From the NCBI GenBank assembly GCA_002404345.1, contig DHJN01000087.1, forward strand, positions 1 to 15,510: a stretch of 15,510 nt of DNA, in the 5' to 3' direction. This DNA comes from Actinobacteria bacterium UBA4719 (GTDB lineage: Bacteria > Actinomycetota > Actinomycetes > Actinomycetales > Dermatophilaceae). The notes beneath the pieces are model-generated. The model searched no databases, had not been told where the DNA came from, and saw nothing but the letters and a program-made list of their open reading frames with translations. Of this stretch, positions 13,922 to 15,510 are shown piece by piece. Position 1 is the first letter of the stretch. Each line of letters starts with the position of its first letter. Position numbers and translations under genes: made by a program.

Positions 13922-13976
13922 TACGCCGCCGGCGGCACGTTAACTCCGAACTGAGGCTCACCGCCGTAGCGCCGTG

Positions 13977-14321
13977 TCAGACCTTCTTCACCACGGAGGA
14001 CTTGAGCTGCATCGGTCCGAACCCATCCACCTTGCAATCGATGTCGTGGCCGTCCACGCCGTCGACCAGGCGGATGTTGCGGACCTTGGTGCCCACCTTG
14101 ATGGATGTGGGACTCCCCCTGACCTTCAGGTTCTTGACCACGATCACCGTATCGCCGTCAGCCAGGACGTTGCCAACGGCGTCCTTGATCACGGACTCCG
14201 GTGCTTCGTCCGCAGGCGCGGCTTCCCATTCGTGCGCACACTCCGGACAGACCAGCAGCGCACCCAGTTCGTAGGTGTACTCGCTCGAGCACTCGGGGCA
14301 CGGGGGCAGTGAGTCAGTCAC
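13977..14321 (-). CDS. yjdM: PhnA/YjdM-family zinc-ribbon protein
   Basis: The 114-residue protein has an N-terminal zinc ribbon with two CPEC knuckles (CPEC at about residues 8-11 and 25-28, separated by [13 protein letters not shown]) and the C-terminal PhnA domain ([20 protein letters not shown], ending [13 protein letters not shown]). The old name, alkylphosphonate utilisation protein PhnA, is misleading: phosphonate function is not established and no phn genes are nearby. I chose GTG 14321 because [11 protein letters not shown] matches the family start. The start overlaps the restored end of the SWIM gene (14314) if the proposed frameshift there is an error, which would make the two a coupled pair. 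Confidence 0.93.
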   Translation of the reverse strand: MTDSLPPCPECSSEYTYELGALLVCPECAHEWEAAPADEAPESVIKDAVGNVLADGDTVIVVKNLKVRGSPTSIKVGTKVRNIRLVDGVDGHDIDCKVDGFGPMQLKSSVVKKV

Positions 14322-14503
14322 GGTGCTCAGGATAGCGATGACCAGCCACCGACCTCGGGAGAGACGGAGTCTGCTGCGGAAGCTGCTCCTGCGAGGACGG
14401 AACACCCAGTTGACGATCGAGGATCAAGGCTTGGGTGAACGCCTGCCTCACGGCCTCCGCCGGATCCGCCGTGGCAACGGTTGCAGCCTTGACGGATCCG
14501 GCC

Positions 14504-15424
14504 TTAGGGGGACCCGGTGTTCTCTCCGAACACGGCGTACAACGGTGCGAGGTAGGCCACCAGATCGGGGCCACCGAGCAACGCATCCGGCGCGGGGAGC
14601 TGGCGCAGCAACAGATCCACCGGCAGATCCGCCTGGATTGGGAGCACCGACGCTGGTGCTCCGGTCCAGAATTCTCCAGCAGCCACGGTCAAATCAGCCA
14701 GCGCCATCATCGCTCCGATCCGAGGACCTTCGGAAGTCAGCGCCGCCTGTTCATGCCCAACATGTGCCGTATCGCCGCCACGCAGCTCACGGAGCCGGTT
14801 CAGGAGTGCCTCGCGGCTGCGTCCGCGCCACAGCAGGATGGCGAAGGGGTCGTCGTCGAAGCTCTCCGCTAGCAGGTAGAACGTGGCCGCCAGGTGTTTG
14901 CACGGGACCTCCCAGTCCGGGCAGGAACAGCTCAGCGCCAGGTCCTTGGCCCGCTGCGGGAAAAGCGGCGCGCCAGCTGCTAGAAACACCTCCTCGAGGT
15001 CGTGCGGCATCTCGCCTGCGAGCAGCCGGGCACTGTGGATCGCCTGCTCCGCAAGGGTCACCTCGACCTTGGCCCACACCAGCTCGCCGAAGGCGGGCAA
15101 AGCGATCGACACCTTGTACGGCGTCCTGCGGGAACCCTGCACCGACGCCGTGACCACACCCGGGGCCACCTCCAGGGAAAGCACCTGACCCCGTCGGGCG
15201 TAGTTCTTGCCGCGGGTCAACCGGGAGCCTAGTGAGAAGGACTCCAGCACCTCCAGGAAACGCCGAGACCACCAGTGCTCCCCGATGGCACCTCGCGCGC
15301 TGCGAGCAACGAGCCCGCCGTCCACGGCGCGCGGCTTCGAAGGTGGCGGGAAGCCTCCTGTCCACTTCGAGCGGCCGCGGCCGGGCGGGCTCATTCCACC
15401 ACCGATGCGACCGGGCGGGCTCAC
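14504..15424 (-). CDS. SWIM zinc-finger protein
   Basis: The 306-residue protein carries the SWIM zinc-binding motif CSCPDWEVPCKH (Cys166, Cys168, Cys175, His177), a DNA- or protein-binding module. The N-terminal half (RRFLEVLESFSLGSRLTRGKNYARRGQV) is typical of the SWIM proteins that sit beside SNF2-type helicases. The GTG start at 15424 overlaps the helicase stop (GTGA); ATG 15394 is an alternative. The frame stops at 14504 after ENTGSP, but removing one C from the run of five (plus-strand GGGGG at 14507-14511) continues it through KAGSVKAATVATADPAEAVR to a stop at 14314, about 64 residues more. That tail reads as real protein, so the C-terminus is probably frameshifted. Confidence 0.9.
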   Translation of the reverse strand: MSPPGRIGGGMSPPGRGRSKWTGGFPPPSKPRAVDGGLVARSARGAIGEHWWSRRFLEVLESFSLGSRLTRGKNYARRGQVLSLEVAPGVVTASVQGSRRTPYKVSIALPAFGELVWAKVEVTLAEQAIHSARLLAGEMPHDLEEVFLAAGAPLFPQRAKDLALSCSCPDWEVPCKHLAATFYLLAESFDDDPFAILLWRGRSREALLNRLRELRGGDTAHVGHEQAALTSEGPRIGAMMALADLTVAAGEFWTGAPASVLPIQADLPVDLLLRQLPAPDALLGGPDLVAYLAPLYAVFGENTGSP

Positions 15425-15435
15425 TCCACCACCGA
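15377..15435. repeat. 30-bp tandem duplication at the SWIM gene start
   Basis: Two adjacent copies with a 30-base period (15377-15406 and 15407-15435), about 93% identical, each contain GGTGGTGGA then (A/G)TGAGCCCGCCCGG on the minus strand. One copy supplies the helicase end and the GTG start, the other an in-frame ATG start, so the SWIM protein begins with a doubled MSPPGR segment. Confidence 0.9.
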
Positions 15436-15510
15436 CCCGGCCTCGAGCGTGAACAGCTCGCGCAGGGCGGAGGTGGAGAGCTCGGTGAGCCAGCCCTCGC
15501 CGGTGCCCAC
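15421..15510 (-). CDS. C-terminus of a probable SNF2/DEAD-box helicase, partial
   Basis: The last 29 codons of a gene entering from the right edge read VGTGEGWLTELSTSALRELF, then TLEAGSVVE and stop at 15421. The ending (LSTxxLRELFxLxxxAVxE) is typical of the SNF2-family helicase that accompanies SWIM proteins in actinobacteria. The assignment depends mainly on that neighbour and the ending, since no helicase motif is in the window. The stop overlaps the SWIM GTG. Confidence 0.7.
   Translation of the reverse strand: MGTGEGWLTELSTSALRELFTLEAGSVVE

Noticed and set aside
1..15510. A new defence or secretion system
   Set aside because: The SNF2-SWIM pair and the mobile debris suggested it, but no nuclease, toxin, effector or conserved defence cluster can be supported.

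Overview
This is a high-GC window from a bacterial chromosome. The gene content points to an Actinomycetota: a deazaflavin (F420)-dependent nitroreductase-like protein, a coupled sseA-sufE pair, a SNF2-type helicase next to a SWIM zinc-finger protein, a candidate leaderless promoter, and several actinobacterial small families (SPW repeat, DUF4389, GYD). I cannot fix the genus. Most genes are ordinary accessory or housekeeping functions. The striking feature of the window is decay: at least six genes look truncated, frameshifted or internally deleted, and they lie between intact ones.

Layout. (1) 1-1904, minus strand: an IS3-type transposase OrfA whose element end sits inside a NAD(P)/FAD oxidoreductase gene and cuts it off at about 270 residues; a MOSC-domain gene lies just upstream in the same operon. 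(2) 1905-2880: a poorly coding stretch with one possible small winged-helix ORF and a 22-bp tandem repeat. (3) 2883-4104, plus strand: a c-di-GMP-I (GEMM-I) type riboswitch, then a 16-codon ORF that looks like the stump of a signal peptide, then a flavodoxin-domain gene broken by a single-base frameshift and running in frame into a two-helix membrane protein. (4) 4331-6663: a divergent pair, an F420-dependent nitroreductase-like gene (minus) and a class I-like polyhydroxyalkanoate synthase (plus), with two adjacent inverted repeats between them. (5) 6735-8775, minus strand: an SPW-repeat membrane protein, a TetR regulator, a frameshifted DUF4389 membrane protein, and two short gene stumps. (6) 8995-10934: a SAM methyltransferase with a leaderless-type promoter, a GYD-domain protein, remnants of a VOC protein and an alpha/beta hydrolase, and a 59-nt near-perfect hairpin. 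(7) 10946-15510, minus strand: a duplicated-domain hypothetical protein, SufE-like and thiosulfate sulfurtransferase genes coupled by a GTGA overlap, a tandem ACT protein, a PhnA/YjdM zinc-ribbon protein, a SWIM zinc-finger protein and the end of its partner helicase.

How the parts may work together. The rhodanese and SufE pair should handle sulfane sulfur. The SWIM and helicase pair is a recurrent nucleic-acid module. SPW, TetR and DUF4389 look like one regulated membrane-protein operon. The phaC/nitroreductase intergenic repeats suggest common control. I did not find a convincing new multi-gene system. The most interesting element is the riboswitch: it appears to have lost its original exported-protein target and now sits upstream of a flavodoxin gene. 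Three frameshifts (near 3175, 7165 and 14507) fall in short runs or dinucleotide repeats, so sequencing error must be excluded before calling decay.
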